Assembly: GCF_003033885.1 (NCBI RefSeq)
Contig: NZ_CP024081.1
Span: 4,528,388-4,592,387, forward strand
Reading direction: 5' to 3'
Origin: Pseudomonas rhizophila
GTDB lineage: Bacteria > Pseudomonadota > Gammaproteobacteria > Pseudomonadales > Pseudomonadaceae
Length of the DNA: 64,000 nt
Positions 25,134 to 33,848 of the stretch are shown piece by piece; position 1 is the stretch's first letter, and the number at the start of each line of letters is the position of its first letter. A model generated the notes under the pieces. That model was given only the letters and a program-made list of their open reading frames with translations. It was not told the origin of the DNA and searched no databases. The translations under genes were made by a program, and so were the position numbers.

Positions 25134-26249
25134 ATGACTCATTCGCCTGCCACTGCCAGTCAATATGACGTGGTGATTGTCGGTGGAGGCCAATCCGCCT
25201 TGGCAGTGGCGTATTTCCTGCGGCGCACCCGACTTTCGTTCGTCATTCTCGATGCCGAGCAAGGGCCAGGAGGTGCCTGGCGCCATGGCTGGAATTCATT
25301 GCGTCTATTCTCCCCCGCCACCTGGAGCTCGATCCCAGGCTGGATGATGCCGCCCACGCAGGATGGCTACCCATCACGCGACCATGTGATCGACTACCTC
25401 AAGCAGTACGAACAGCGCTATCAATTGCCCATCGTGCGTCCCGTGCGCGTCACTTCTGTAGAGCGTACAGAAACCGGGTTGCGGATTAAGACGCACGATA
25501 GACATTGGGACGCCAAGGTTGTGGTCAGCGCCACCGGCACCTGGAGTACCCCGTTCATCCCCCACTACCCCGGCGCGGGATTATTCGCCGGTCAACAGCT
25601 GCACTCGGCAAACTACCTCCAAGCGCAGCCGTTCACCGGAAAAAAAGTCCTGGTCATCGGTGGCGGCAATTCAGGGGCGCAGATTCTGGCCGAGGTTTCC
25701 AGGGTTGCCGAAACCACATGGGTAACACCTGTTGAACCCCTGTTCCTGCCTGATGAAGTGGATGGGCAGGTGTTGTTCGAGCGCGCCACGCAGCGCTGGA
25801 AAGCGCAACAGGAAGGTCGCGTCATCGAACAGCCCGTGGGTGGGCTGGGTGACATCGTCATGGTACCGCCCGTTGTCGAGGCCCGGTCGCGCAACGCGCT
25901 CAAATCAGTCCGACCTTTCGAACGCTTCACCCGCAACGGCGTAATCTGGGCCGACGGGAGCGAGTCTGCGGTGGACGTGGTGATCTGGTGCACCGGCTTC
26001 CGCCCCGCCCTGCAGCATCTGGAGCCACTGGGTGTGCTCAACGCTGAAGGACGCGTGGACGTTGACGGGACTCATTCGATTCAAGAGCCCAGGCTATGGC
26101 TGGTCGGCTATGGCGAATGGACCGGTGCGGCCTCCGCTACGCTGATCGGCGTAACACGCACGGCCCGCAGCACGGTCAACGAAATTGCCGCTTTCCTCGT
26201 CGGTCCATCCGATGCCCAAACACTACCGGCACGCGACGAGCAAGGTTAA
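25134..26249 (+). CDS. arsO: ArsO-like NAD(P)H-dependent flavin monooxygenase
   Basis: A 371-residue FAD enzyme. FAD fold [19 protein letters not shown] is at the N terminus, the NADPH fold [20 protein letters not shown] near residue 170, and [20 protein letters not shown] plus [14 protein letters not shown] downstream match the ArsO subgroup named from ars operons. The biochemical reaction of ArsO is not established. Here it closes the sulfur operon (84 bp after the DUF2892 gene) and lies 6 kb from the ars operon, so a sulfur or arsenic-sulfur role is possible. Its stop overlaps that of the convergent kinase gene by four bases. Confidence 0.8.
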   Translation: MTHSPATASQYDVVIVGGGQSALAVAYFLRRTRLSFVILDAEQGPGGAWRHGWNSLRLFSPATWSSIPGWMMPPTQDGYPSRDHVIDYLKQYEQRYQLPIVRPVRVTSVERTETGLRIKTHDRHWDAKVVVSATGTWSTPFIPHYPGAGLFAGQQLHSANYLQAQPFTGKKVLVIGGGNSGAQILAEVSRVAETTWVTPVEPLFLPDEVDGQVLFERATQRWKAQQEGRVIEQPVGGLGDIVMVPPVVEARSRNALKSVRPFERFTRNGVIWADGSESAVDVVIWCTGFRPALQHLEPLGVLNAEGRVDVDGTHSIQEPRLWLVGYGEWTGAASATLIGVTRTARSTVNEIAAFLVGPSDAQTLPARDEQG

Positions 26250-27613
26250 AGACGGCCCATCTGCAACGTGGCGCGCAGACCTCCCTCGGGGCGATTCTCC
26301 AACCGGACCTGCCCGCCAAGCCGATTGGCGATGGTCCGCACGATCGTCAAGCCCAACCCAGCACCCTGGTCGTTGCCGCGGCTGTAGAAGCGTTCAAAAA
26401 GCCGGTCCCGTTCGGCCTCGTCTATGCCTGGCCCCTGATCCTCGACCGCCAGCTCGTAATGATCTCCCTGTCGGGCCAGTCGCACCGTGATCAAGCCGTT
26501 GGGGGGAGAAAAGTTGGCCGCATTGGTCACCAGGTTGTTCAAGGCAATATCGATGGACACCGGATCAATCCTCACCGGGTCGATGTCATCACTGACGTCC
26601 AGAACCAGCTCCAGCCCCTTGCTGAGCAACCAGGGAGTCATCTGAACCAGACTTTCACGCACCGTGGCGGGCAGATCGATCACAGCGGGTGCAGGCACGC
26701 CGGCTTGCGGTTCAAGGCGTGCCATGGTGAGCAACTGATTGACCAGGCGCGTGGTGCGATCCACTCCGACGATCAGGTGTTGCAGGGACTCACGCCGGCT
26801 CTGCTCATTCCCCGCCTCCATCAGGTTCTGCGCATGAACCCTGAGCACCGCCAGGGGGGTTCGCATCTCATGGGCTGCGTCGGCAATAAAACGCCTTTCA
26901 CGGCCCATCAACTCCTGAATCTGCGCCAGCACCCGATTGAGCGCCGCTTGCATGGGCTCCAGTTCGCTGGGCAGCGGCACCAATTGCAGAGGCTCCAGTG
27001 AGCCCGGATGCCGCGCACGCAACTTGGCTGCCATGTCGACCAGAGGCTTGAGCCCCCAGCCGATGGCCAACCAGATCACGGCGGCAAGAATCAGGCTGCC
27101 GATCAGATTAGGCACCACCGTGTGACGGACAATACGATCGACCAGATCGGACCGCACATCATCACGCTCCCCTACCCAGATTTTCAGGCCGTACTGTGTA
27201 TCATCCAGTACGAACGCCCGCCACATACGGTCCTTTTGGTCTATCACGTCGCTGAAACCAGGAGCAATCGGCGGTGAGGTGAATGTCGGTGCACTGGAGG
27301 TGTGAACCAGCAACGCACCTTTTGAATCCCAGACCTGAAAGGCGATTTTGCTCTCATAGGGATGTCCATCGACTTTGGGAACCGCCGACGCCAAGGCCGA
27401 ATTGAATGCCTGATACAACTGCGCATGTTCCTTGCTGGCCATGGGCATGCGCATGACACCCTGCAACAGCCGGGCGTTCTGGGCCAATTGAGCATCGTAG
27501 ACTTCAGCGATCTCGTGGTTGCTGTCATGCAGATTGAATACGGTGATGATCAACAGGCCAACGAACAAAAGCCCCAGGATCAGCGTGAGGGTGCGCCGCC
27601 GGATTGAAGTCAT
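26246..27613 (-). CDS. Sensor histidine kinase (QseC/TctE-like)
   Basis: A 455-residue membrane kinase. There are transmembrane segments at about 7-27 and 165-187 with a periplasmic sensor of about 140 residues between. The HisKA box is [23 protein letters not shown], followed by N box [13 protein letters not shown] and G boxes DQGPGID and [14 protein letters not shown] signal-bearing CHASE-type domain is not recognised. The ATG overlaps the stop of the response regulator (ATGA), and the gene is last in the seven-gene operon, so it probably senses a cue for that pathway. Confidence 0.92.
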   Translation of the reverse strand: MTSIRRRTLTLILGLLFVGLLIITVFNLHDSNHEIAEVYDAQLAQNARLLQGVMRMPMASKEHAQLYQAFNSALASAVPKVDGHPYESKIAFQVWDSKGALLVHTSSAPTFTSPPIAPGFSDVIDQKDRMWRAFVLDDTQYGLKIWVGERDDVRSDLVDRIVRHTVVPNLIGSLILAAVIWLAIGWGLKPLVDMAAKLRARHPGSLEPLQLVPLPSELEPMQAALNRVLAQIQELMGRERRFIADAAHEMRTPLAVLRVHAQNLMEAGNEQSRRESLQHLIVGVDRTTRLVNQLLTMARLEPQAGVPAPAVIDLPATVRESLVQMTPWLLSKGLELVLDVSDDIDPVRIDPVSIDIALNNLVTNAANFSPPNGLITVRLARQGDHYELAVEDQGPGIDEAERDRLFERFYSRGNDQGAGLGLTIVRTIANRLGGQVRLENRPEGGLRATLQMGRL

Positions 27614-28272
27614 CGGCGCTCCTCCACCAGATACCCGACGCCACGAATGGTACGGATCAGGTCGGTGGAAAATTTCTTGCGCAGGTGGTGAATATGCACT
27701 TCCAGGGTGTTGCTCTCGGCCTCCTCGTTCCAGCCGTAAAGCAATTGCATCAGATGATCGCGCGTCATGACCCGGCCCGGCGGCGACAGCAATTCATGGA
27801 GCAACTGATACTCCTTGGGCGTCAACGCCACCGGGTTGCCCTGATAGCTGACCTGCTGGGTCCCCGGATTGAGGCTGATGCCGGCATGCTCGATCAGCGC
27901 CTGGGCACGACCGGCGCTGCGGCGCAACAAGGCCCGCAACCGGGCCTTGAGTTCCGCCAGATCGAAGGGTTTGATCAAGTAGTCGTCGGCCCCGGCATCG
28001 AGCCCGGCAATGCGATCTTCGGTGGCGTCCCGGGCGGTGAGGATCAGCACCGGCAGGTTGGAACCGCTGTCACGCAAGCGACGCAACACCTGCAGGCCGT
28101 CCATCCGTGGCAGGCCCAGGTCAAGCACAGCCAGGTCAAAGGTTTCGCTGAGCAGTGCGTGCAAGGCGCTGCTCCCGTCCTTCAACCAGTCTACGGTATA
28201 GCCTTCGCGGCTCAGGGCCTGATGGATGCCTTCGCCCAGGGCCACGTCATCCTCGATCAGTAATAAGCGCAC
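27610..28272 (-). CDS. OmpR/QseB-family response regulator
   Basis: A 220-residue two-domain regulator. The receiver has the acidic pair EDD, phosphoacceptor Asp in LAVLDLGLPRMDG and Lys in YLIKPFD; the winged-helix C-terminal domain includes ALTPKEYQLL and EVHIHHLRKKF. A GTG start at 28272 was chosen, since AGAGGAG is correctly spaced for it; the GTG two codons upstream is too close to that site. It begins 11 bp after the TPR gene and overlaps the kinase gene by four bases. Confidence 0.92.
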   Translation of the reverse strand: MRLLLIEDDVALGEGIHQALSREGYTVDWLKDGSSALHALLSETFDLAVLDLGLPRMDGLQVLRRLRDSGSNLPVLILTARDATEDRIAGLDAGADDYLIKPFDLAELKARLRALLRRSAGRAQALIEHAGISLNPGTQQVSYQGNPVALTPKEYQLLHELLSPPGRVMTRDHLMQLLYGWNEEAESNTLEVHIHHLRKKFSTDLIRTIRGVGYLVEERR

Positions 28273-28283
28273 GCACACTCCTC

Positions 28284-28928
28284 TCAGCCAAGTTTTTTGT
28301 TCACATCCACCAGCAACGCTTCGATTTCCTTGCGGCGCCCCGCGTCAGCGGTTTCCCGGCCGGGCCGTGGCGCTGCCTGCAAGGCTTTTTGCAGGGCAAC
28401 CCGGGCTTCAGCGTAGCGTTTCTGACGGTAGAGGTGATCGCCCCAGAAGTACAGACTGTCAATGCCGTTTGGGTTCAGTTGCAGCGCCTGCTGGAGCAGT
28501 TGCTCGGCCTTGTCCGAGTCGCCAAACCCCAAGGGCCAGCCGGGAACCCGATCATAGAGTGCGCCGAGGCTGGTGTAGGCCGAGCCTTGCAAGGCTTTGG
28601 GATCCAGGGCCAGGGCCTGTTCCAGATCAGCCTTGGCGTCCTTGACCTTGCCCAGCGCACCGATCCCGCCTGCGGCCCCTGCCCAACTGCTTTTGACAAT
28701 GCCCGACCAGATCCAGGCCTCGGCCACTGACTGGCGTTGCTGCTTGAACGCCGAAGCCTGGGCGGCGAGTTTTTCAAAGGCATCGGCACGCTGCCCCTCA
28801 GGCAACTCATATTGGATATGCGCCCAGCTTTGCTGGATGCCTGTGAGACGCTGCTGGTCGGCGTCATCCAAGGCCCAGGCGCTTTGAGCCAGGGCGCCGA
28901 ACAGTAAACAGATCAGAATTTTTTTCAT
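28284..28928 (-). CDS. Periplasmic TPR-repeat protein
   Basis: A 214-residue protein with a signal peptide (MKKILICLLFGALAQSAWAL) and two or three tetratricopeptide-like units, visible as KADLEQALALDPKALQGSAY and KAEQLLQQALQLNPNGIDSL. TPR proteins mediate protein contacts. The ATG overlaps the stop of the SDR gene (ATGA). It may scaffold the operon's envelope step or feed into the periplasmic sensor; no specific partner can be named. Confidence 0.82.
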   Translation of the reverse strand: MKKILICLLFGALAQSAWALDDADQQRLTGIQQSWAHIQYELPEGQRADAFEKLAAQASAFKQQRQSVAEAWIWSGIVKSSWAGAAGGIGALGKVKDAKADLEQALALDPKALQGSAYTSLGALYDRVPGWPLGFGDSDKAEQLLQQALQLNPNGIDSLYFWGDHLYRQKRYAEARVALQKALQAAPRPGRETADAGRRKEIEALLVDVNKKLG

Positions 28929-29734
28929 GGTTTGAGGTGCTCGTTCTCAGGTTTATGGCTCAGACGGCGAACCAGTGGCAGTTGCTTGCGCAGGCCACGG
29001 TCCACCAGGTTTGGCAGCAGGCTGTTGAGGCCGACGAAAAAACGCTCGGGCCAGCCCAGATACAGCTCGCGACGGTCGCCGGTAATGGCATGTATGACCG
29101 CCGAGGCCACCGCGTGCGGATCATCGACGTTGGCCTTGAGTGCCTGGTTGAGGGCTTGGGCCGCCGGGCTGTTCATCGACGTACGCGTAGCCCGGGGCGC
29201 CACGTAGAGCACGCCGACCCGGGTGTCCGCCAACTCCCGGCGCAGTGCTTCGGAGAACCCGCGCAGGGCGAACTTGCTGGCGCAGTAACTGGCGTAGCCT
29301 GGGTAGCCGATCGAGCCGTAGGTCGAGCCGACATTGACCACCATGGCGCTGGCGGCCTGTTTAAGCAGTGGCAGCAACAGTTTGCTCAAACAGATCGGCG
29401 CGCTGATGTTCAACGCCAGCATGGCGTCGATCTCACTGTCCTCGAGTTGTTCGAGCATGGCAAAGTGGTTAACACCGGCGGCATTGATCAGCAGGTTGAT
29501 GCCGCCCAAGGCCTCGGCGGCGGCCAGCACCTTGCGCCGATCACCTGGCACAGTCAGGTCTGCGCCAACCCAGTACAACTGCTGCGGGTAGCGTTCGATC
29601 AAGGGTTCCAGCGCTTCGCGATGCCTGGCTACGGCCAACACCCGAGCGCCACTGGCGCATAGGGCCTGGGCGATGGCCAGGCCAATTCCGCCACTGGCAC
29701 CGGTCAAGACGATCCGGGCGTCACACAGGCGCAT
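28925..29734 (-). CDS. Short-chain dehydrogenase/reductase
   Basis: A 269-residue Rossmann enzyme of the classical SDR type. It has cofactor motif TGASGGIG near residue 13, NAAG, the catalytic Ser in VVNVGSTYGS and YASYCASKFAL (YxxxK). The ATG at 29734 follows GAGGGGG and lies inside the 3' end of the diiron oxygenase gene (14-bp overlap). It probably reduces or oxidises an alcohol or ketone in the operon's acyl pathway; some relatives reduce fatty acyl chains. Confidence 0.88.
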   Translation of the reverse strand: MRLCDARIVLTGASGGIGLAIAQALCASGARVLAVARHREALEPLIERYPQQLYWVGADLTVPGDRRKVLAAAEALGGINLLINAAGVNHFAMLEQLEDSEIDAMLALNISAPICLSKLLLPLLKQAASAMVVNVGSTYGSIGYPGYASYCASKFALRGFSEALRRELADTRVGVLYVAPRATRTSMNSPAAQALNQALKANVDDPHAVASAVIHAITGDRRELYLGWPERFFVGLNSLLPNLVDRGLRKQLPLVRRLSHKPENEHLKP

Positions 29735-30395
29735 GCTGGTCCCCCTCGTCACGGGGCAGGCCCCGGAACATCTCGGTGTAGAGCGTGTACACCACTTTGG
29801 AGGCGTGGATCACCGCCGCCTGGTCGGCCGGATCCTCCAGCTTGTTCATCAGGCCGCGATAGGTCTGCATGTGCTCGATATCCAGCGAGCCGTGGGAGCT
29901 GAGATAGCTGAAAGCGGTGGGCGGCAGTTCCAGGTGTTCACGAATGGCGTCGGCGGCGTGGGTCGCCAGAGCGATGCTGGTGCCCTCGAGCACATTGACC
30001 ATGCCGAACAGCCCCACCGGATTGCCCCGGGCGATCAAGTCATACAGGTAACTGACCATCAACTCGATAGGCAGCGACGGCTGACCATCACGCACCGCAT
30101 CCTTGTCGCCTCCACACACGGCGATGTCATCCAGCACCCATTGCTCATGACCGTATTCCTCGTCGATGTACTCGCACACGGCCTTGCGCAGCCATTCCAG
30201 GTGCGCTGGCAGGCGTGCACCGCAAGCCATCATCAACGGTACGGTGTGGCGCACGTGGTAGTAGGCCTGGATCAGAAACGCCCGGTAACTGGCCAAGCTG
30301 ACGTGGCCGTCGAGGGCGTCACGGATAATCGGCAGATTAAACAGCGTCTGACGTTCCTGATGGGTGGCTTCTTGCAACGTGTCGAAAAAACTCAT
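29721..30395 (-). CDS. Heme-oxygenase-like diiron oxidase/oxygenase candidate (TenA-like fold)
   Basis: A 224-residue all-helical protein of the iron-containing redox enzyme family. Possible metal ligands are E80 and H83 (EYGH), E137 (NVLEGTS) and the HxxxDxxH motif H168, D172, H175 (HGSLDIEH), the pattern of heme-oxygenase-like diiron enzymes such as SznF; UndA, which decarboxylates fatty acids, is a fold relative. It is not a heme oxygenase by context. The ATG overlaps the ligase stop (ATGA). An oxidative step on the acyl substrate activated by the adjacent ligase is inferred; the substrate is unknown. Confidence 0.8.
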   Translation of the reverse strand: MSFFDTLQEATHQERQTLFNLPIIRDALDGHVSLASYRAFLIQAYYHVRHTVPLMMACGARLPAHLEWLRKAVCEYIDEEYGHEQWVLDDIAVCGGDKDAVRDGQPSLPIELMVSYLYDLIARGNPVGLFGMVNVLEGTSIALATHAADAIREHLELPPTAFSYLSSHGSLDIEHMQTYRGLMNKLEDPADQAAVIHASKVVYTLYTEMFRGLPRDEGDQHAPV

Positions 30396-31873
30396 GACGG
30401 ATATTCCTCGGACAGAATGGATTCGCTGAACAACCCGCGGTAATGCTCGACAATCGCTTCACGGCGCGGTCGGCCGTTGGCGGTGAGCAGGCCGTTGGCT
30501 GCGGTGAAGGGGTGCGCCAGTCGCGTCCAGTGATGGACCTGCGCGTAATTGGGCAACGCCTCGTTGGCCTTGCTCACCGCCAGCTCCAGCGCTTGATCAG
30601 AGCAGTCAGCGCGGGTGGGCCACAGCAATGCATGGTTGTGCGGCAAGGCTTCGCCATAGACGAAGGCCTGACTGATGGTGCCGCCTTGGGTAAGTTCGGC
30701 TTCGACCCATTCAGGGTTAACGTTGCGACCGAAGCTGGTGACGAATTGGTGCTTCTTGCGCCCGCGCAGGTACAGGAACCCGTCGGCGTCGAACTCCCCC
30801 AAGTCGCCGCTGGGCCACCAGTCGTCGGGCGGCGGAGGCTCCCCCAGGTATCCGAGCAAGGTCGAGCCCTTGATCATGACCTCGCCGTCTTCGGCCAGAC
30901 GAACCTGCACATGGGGCAACGGCTGACCGACACTGCCGGCGCGGTTGGCCTGTGGGCGGTTGAGGCACACCACCGAAGCGCATTCCGACAGCCCGTAGCC
31001 TTCGAATACCGGCACGCCAGCACGCTGGGCTCGTTGCAGAAGATCATGGGATACCCGCGCACCGCCCACGGCGGCGAACCGCAAAGCGTGTGGGTAGAAC
31101 GCTTTCTGCTCGGCGGCCGTGACCAGCATAAGCAGCAATTGTGGAACCAGGATCAGACTCTGCGCCCGGCGCTCGGTCAGGCACGCCAACAGGCGCGCCG
31201 GGTCGACGCCACTGGCGCCCTGGATGCCAAGGGTTTTCTGGCCAGGCAGGCTGAGCATCGCCCCGGCATACAGCGCCGCGTAGCACCCGAGGTTTTCCAG
31301 TAGCACCGCCAGGGGTAGCAGCGCCAGGTGATGCCTTGGGTTGACTGGCCGGCTGGCCTGTTCCAGCTCACGGGCGACCCGCAGCAGACTGTCGGCACTC
31401 AGGCAGACACCTTTTGGCGTGCCGGTGGTGCCCGAGGTAAAGGTCAGCTTGGCGGTGCCCGCCGGCAGGCGGCTCGGTCCGGCGTAATCTTTTTGCCAGA
31501 ACTCGCCGCTGTAGTGGTAACCGGCGGCCTGGAGTTCGGCGGCCAGTCCCGGCTCGGCAATCACCCGCTGCGCCTGGCTCTGCTCCAGGCAGTGCAAGCG
31601 TTGAGCCGGACTGAAAAAACCCGGCAGGATGACGCAGGCCAGACCTTCGAACAAAGCCGCCAGGTCCCAAAGCATGGCTTCGACACCGTTATCCAGGGCC
31701 AGGGCAACAACCTTTATGTGTTCATCGCGCAGGCGTTGCTGGCGGTACACCACTTCGGAATAAAGCGTGGCGTAGTCCAGCCGCAAGTTATCGCCCCACA
31801 GCGCCACGGCGTAGCCCTTGCGTTGGGCATGCTCACGCAGGGTGAGTTTGAAACGCTCCACTTCAGGCAACAT
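30392..31873 (-). CDS. AMP-forming acyl-CoA synthetase-like ligase
   Basis: A 493-residue member of the ANL superfamily that adenylates a carboxylic acid. It has the phosphate loop LTFTSGTTGTPKG, FEGYGLSECASVVC for adenine binding and WWPSGDLGEFDADGFLYLRG. The C-terminal lobe carries KKHQFVTSFGRNVNPEWVE. The start at 31873 lies 11 bases inside the upstream gene, indicating coupling; a longer start would be wholly within that gene. No carrier-protein gene is visible nearby, so the acceptor may be CoA or the acyltransferase-like partner. Confidence 0.9.
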   Translation of the reverse strand: MLPEVERFKLTLREHAQRKGYAVALWGDNLRLDYATLYSEVVYRQQRLRDEHIKVVALALDNGVEAMLWDLAALFEGLACVILPGFFSPAQRLHCLEQSQAQRVIAEPGLAAELQAAGYHYSGEFWQKDYAGPSRLPAGTAKLTFTSGTTGTPKGVCLSADSLLRVARELEQASRPVNPRHHLALLPLAVLLENLGCYAALYAGAMLSLPGQKTLGIQGASGVDPARLLACLTERRAQSLILVPQLLLMLVTAAEQKAFYPHALRFAAVGGARVSHDLLQRAQRAGVPVFEGYGLSECASVVCLNRPQANRAGSVGQPLPHVQVRLAEDGEVMIKGSTLLGYLGEPPPPDDWWPSGDLGEFDADGFLYLRGRKKHQFVTSFGRNVNPEWVEAELTQGGTISQAFVYGEALPHNHALLWPTRADCSDQALELAVSKANEALPNYAQVHHWTRLAHPFTAANGLLTANGRPRREAIVEHYRGLFSESILSEEYPS

Positions 31874-32540
31874 GGCACGCCTCCCCGTAAGTCTGTGAGA
31901 ACCCCAGGCGATCGAACAGACCGGCGTCGCGCAGATGAACGAAGCCCGCACGGATGTTGCCGACATGAACCCATGGCTGACTCTCGTAGTAGCGGCCCCA
32001 GAGGTGACGGTCTTCCCCCAGGCGCTGCGGGTCGGCCGGACACAGGGTCACGGGCTTGAGGCCAAGGCGATGGAAACTGTTGACCAGGCCGATATTGCCG
32101 GTGAACGCCACCCACTCCAGCCCGCCCATCGCCAACAGATAGGTGATCGCGATAATGCTCAGGCGAGCGCTGCCGGTGTCGCTGGCGGCCAGATTGCCAA
32201 CTTCGACAATGCCGGCGCGATCCACTGCGCAGTCTGCATCGGCCTTGATCAAAGGCTCGATGGGATCGTCCAGATAATGCTCGAGAAACAGCGGTCCCTG
32301 GGCGGCCAGACGCACGCCTGCCACGGCGCAAAGCCTGCCGTCGGCATCATCGAGCCCGAACAGTTCGGGCATGAAGTGACGAATCTCGGCGCCGTGCGCC
32401 TGGTGGAAACGCCGGTGGATGAAGGCTTCGAACTCATCCCGGCGGGGCTCTCCCGGCATAGCCCGGTGCAAGTGGCGAACCGGCTGGCCGGCATTGCCGA
32501 AAGCCAGCGGTAGATGGATGTTCCAGTCAGAATCGGGCAT
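31863..32540 (-). CDS. Thermostable hemolysin family protein (GNAT-like acyltransferase fold)
   Basis: A 225-residue soluble protein matching the T_hemolysin family named for the Vibrio delta-type thermostable hemolysin. Characteristic stretches are FIHRRFHQAHGAEIRHFMPE, PLFLEHYLDDPIEPLI and VEVGNLAASDTGSARLSIIA. No signal peptide or membrane helix is seen, so a direct haemolytic role is doubtful. The family is related to GNAT and autoinducer-synthase folds, so an acyltransferase working with the co-operonic ligase is more likely (inference). It is the first gene of the seven-gene operon. Confidence 0.82.
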   Translation of the reverse strand: MPDSDWNIHLPLAFGNAGQPVRHLHRAMPGEPRRDEFEAFIHRRFHQAHGAEIRHFMPELFGLDDADGRLCAVAGVRLAAQGPLFLEHYLDDPIEPLIKADADCAVDRAGIVEVGNLAASDTGSARLSIIAITYLLAMGGLEWVAFTGNIGLVNSFHRLGLKPVTLCPADPQRLGEDRHLWGRYYESQPWVHVGNIRAGFVHLRDAGLFDRLGFSQTYGEACHVA

Positions 32541-32589
32541 GGGTCAACGTTCTCCCTTGGGTATGGGGAGAAAGTATCGAGGCCGTTTC

Positions 32590-32613
32590 TTAACGAAGTC
32601 TGAAGGTGGTTAA
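32590..32613. promoter_or_regulatory. Candidate regulator site before the seven-gene operon
   Basis: TTAAC (32590-32594) and GTTAA (32609-32613) form an inverted pair 14 bases apart, about 55 bp before the first gene of the operon. OmpR-family regulators often use TTAA-containing repeats, but this short motif could be chance. Confidence 0.25.
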
Positions 32614-33839
32614 AGATCGACCGCCGGAGTGGCGTGACGAGGCAAGCCAATGGAAATCAAAGCGGCGAGCAGCACGAAGGCGCTGGATATCCATAAGCAC
32701 GCCTGCAGCCCGTACACTTGATAAACCCAGCCAGAAAGCACCGTTCCGATCAGCCGTCCCATGGCGTTGGACATGTAGTAAAAACCCACATCCAGCGACA
32801 CGCCGTCTTCCTTGGCGTAAGACACGATCAAGTAGCTGTGCAACGAAGAGTTCACCGCGAACAGCGCTCCAAAGACCATGAGCCCACCCAGCAGCACCGT
32901 CTGTGGTGCTAACCCGCTGTCGAGTCCTAGCGCAATGGCCACGGGCAGACCCGCCAATGCCATTGCCCACAGACACGCCGCGCGACCATCCGGCACGTGC
33001 CCACGTTTCTTGCCAGTGATGTTGGGCGCAAAAGACTGCACGATGCCGTAGCCGATCACCCAGGCCGCGAGGAAACCGCCGACCTTCCAGAAGTCCCAAC
33101 CGAAAACGCTGCTCAGGTAAACCGGCAGGGCCACCACAAACCAGACGTCGCGGGCACCGAACAAGAACATCCGTGCCGCCGACAAAATGTTGATCGCGCG
33201 GCTCTTGGAGAGGATGTCGCGAAACCTGGGCTTGGCTTTCGCTTTACCCAAGTCTTTCTTCAACAGGATCAGGCTGGCGATCCAGATCAACGCCAGTACG
33301 CCGGCCATCGCCAGCAGCGCACCTTTGAAGCCGATGAGGGCCAGCAAGGCGCCCCCCAGGAAGAAACCAACGCCCTTGAGGGCATTCTTGGAGCCGGTGA
33401 GAATCGCCACCCACTTGTACAGTTGCCCCTGTTGACCATCGGGAACCAGCAGCTTGATCGAGCTTTTCGCGCTCATCTTGTTCAGGTCTTTGGCGATCCC
33501 GGACAGCGCCTGAGCCCCCATCACCCAGGGGATGGTCAACCAGGCCAAGGGAACTGTCAGCATCAACAGCGCCACGACCTGCATCCCCAGGCCGATATTC
33601 ATGGTTCGGTTCAGGCCAAGCCGGGCACCGAGGTAGCCGCCCACCAGGTTGGTGATCACGCCGAAGATTTCGTAGAACAAAAACAGCGCGGCGATTTGCA
33701 GCGGGCTGTAGCCCAACGCATGGAAATGCAGCACCACCAACATGCGCAAGGCGCCATCGGTGAGGGTGAAGGCCCAGTAATTGCCGGTGACGAGCAGGTA
33801 CTGCCGCACTTGCGGAGCGAGGGCTGACAACGCTTTCAT
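32610..33839 (-). CDS. arsJ: Organoarsenical efflux MFS permease ArsJ
   Basis: A 409-residue membrane protein with about 12 hydrophobic helices. GNYWAFTLTDGALRMLVVLH at the N terminus and SGIAKDLNKMSAKSSIKLL match ArsJ, which exports 1-arseno-3-phosphoglycerate. It starts 9 bp after the gapdh gene, its fixed partner: the dehydrogenase makes the unstable arsenate ester and ArsJ removes it. Confidence 0.93.
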   Translation of the reverse strand: MKALSALAPQVRQYLLVTGNYWAFTLTDGALRMLVVLHFHALGYSPLQIAALFLFYEIFGVITNLVGGYLGARLGLNRTMNIGLGMQVVALLMLTVPLAWLTIPWVMGAQALSGIAKDLNKMSAKSSIKLLVPDGQQGQLYKWVAILTGSKNALKGVGFFLGGALLALIGFKGALLAMAGVLALIWIASLILLKKDLGKAKAKPRFRDILSKSRAINILSAARMFLFGARDVWFVVALPVYLSSVFGWDFWKVGGFLAAWVIGYGIVQSFAPNITGKKRGHVPDGRAACLWAMALAGLPVAIALGLDSGLAPQTVLLGGLMVFGALFAVNSSLHSYLIVSYAKEDGVSLDVGFYYMSNAMGRLIGTVLSGWVYQVYGLQACLWISSAFVLLAALISIGLPRHATPAVDL

Positions 33840-33848
33840 GACCGTTCC

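Noticed and set aside
29721..30395. TenA thiaminase or regulator
   Set aside because: The fold is related, but no thiamine gene is nearby and the HxxxDxxH motif fits diiron enzymes better.
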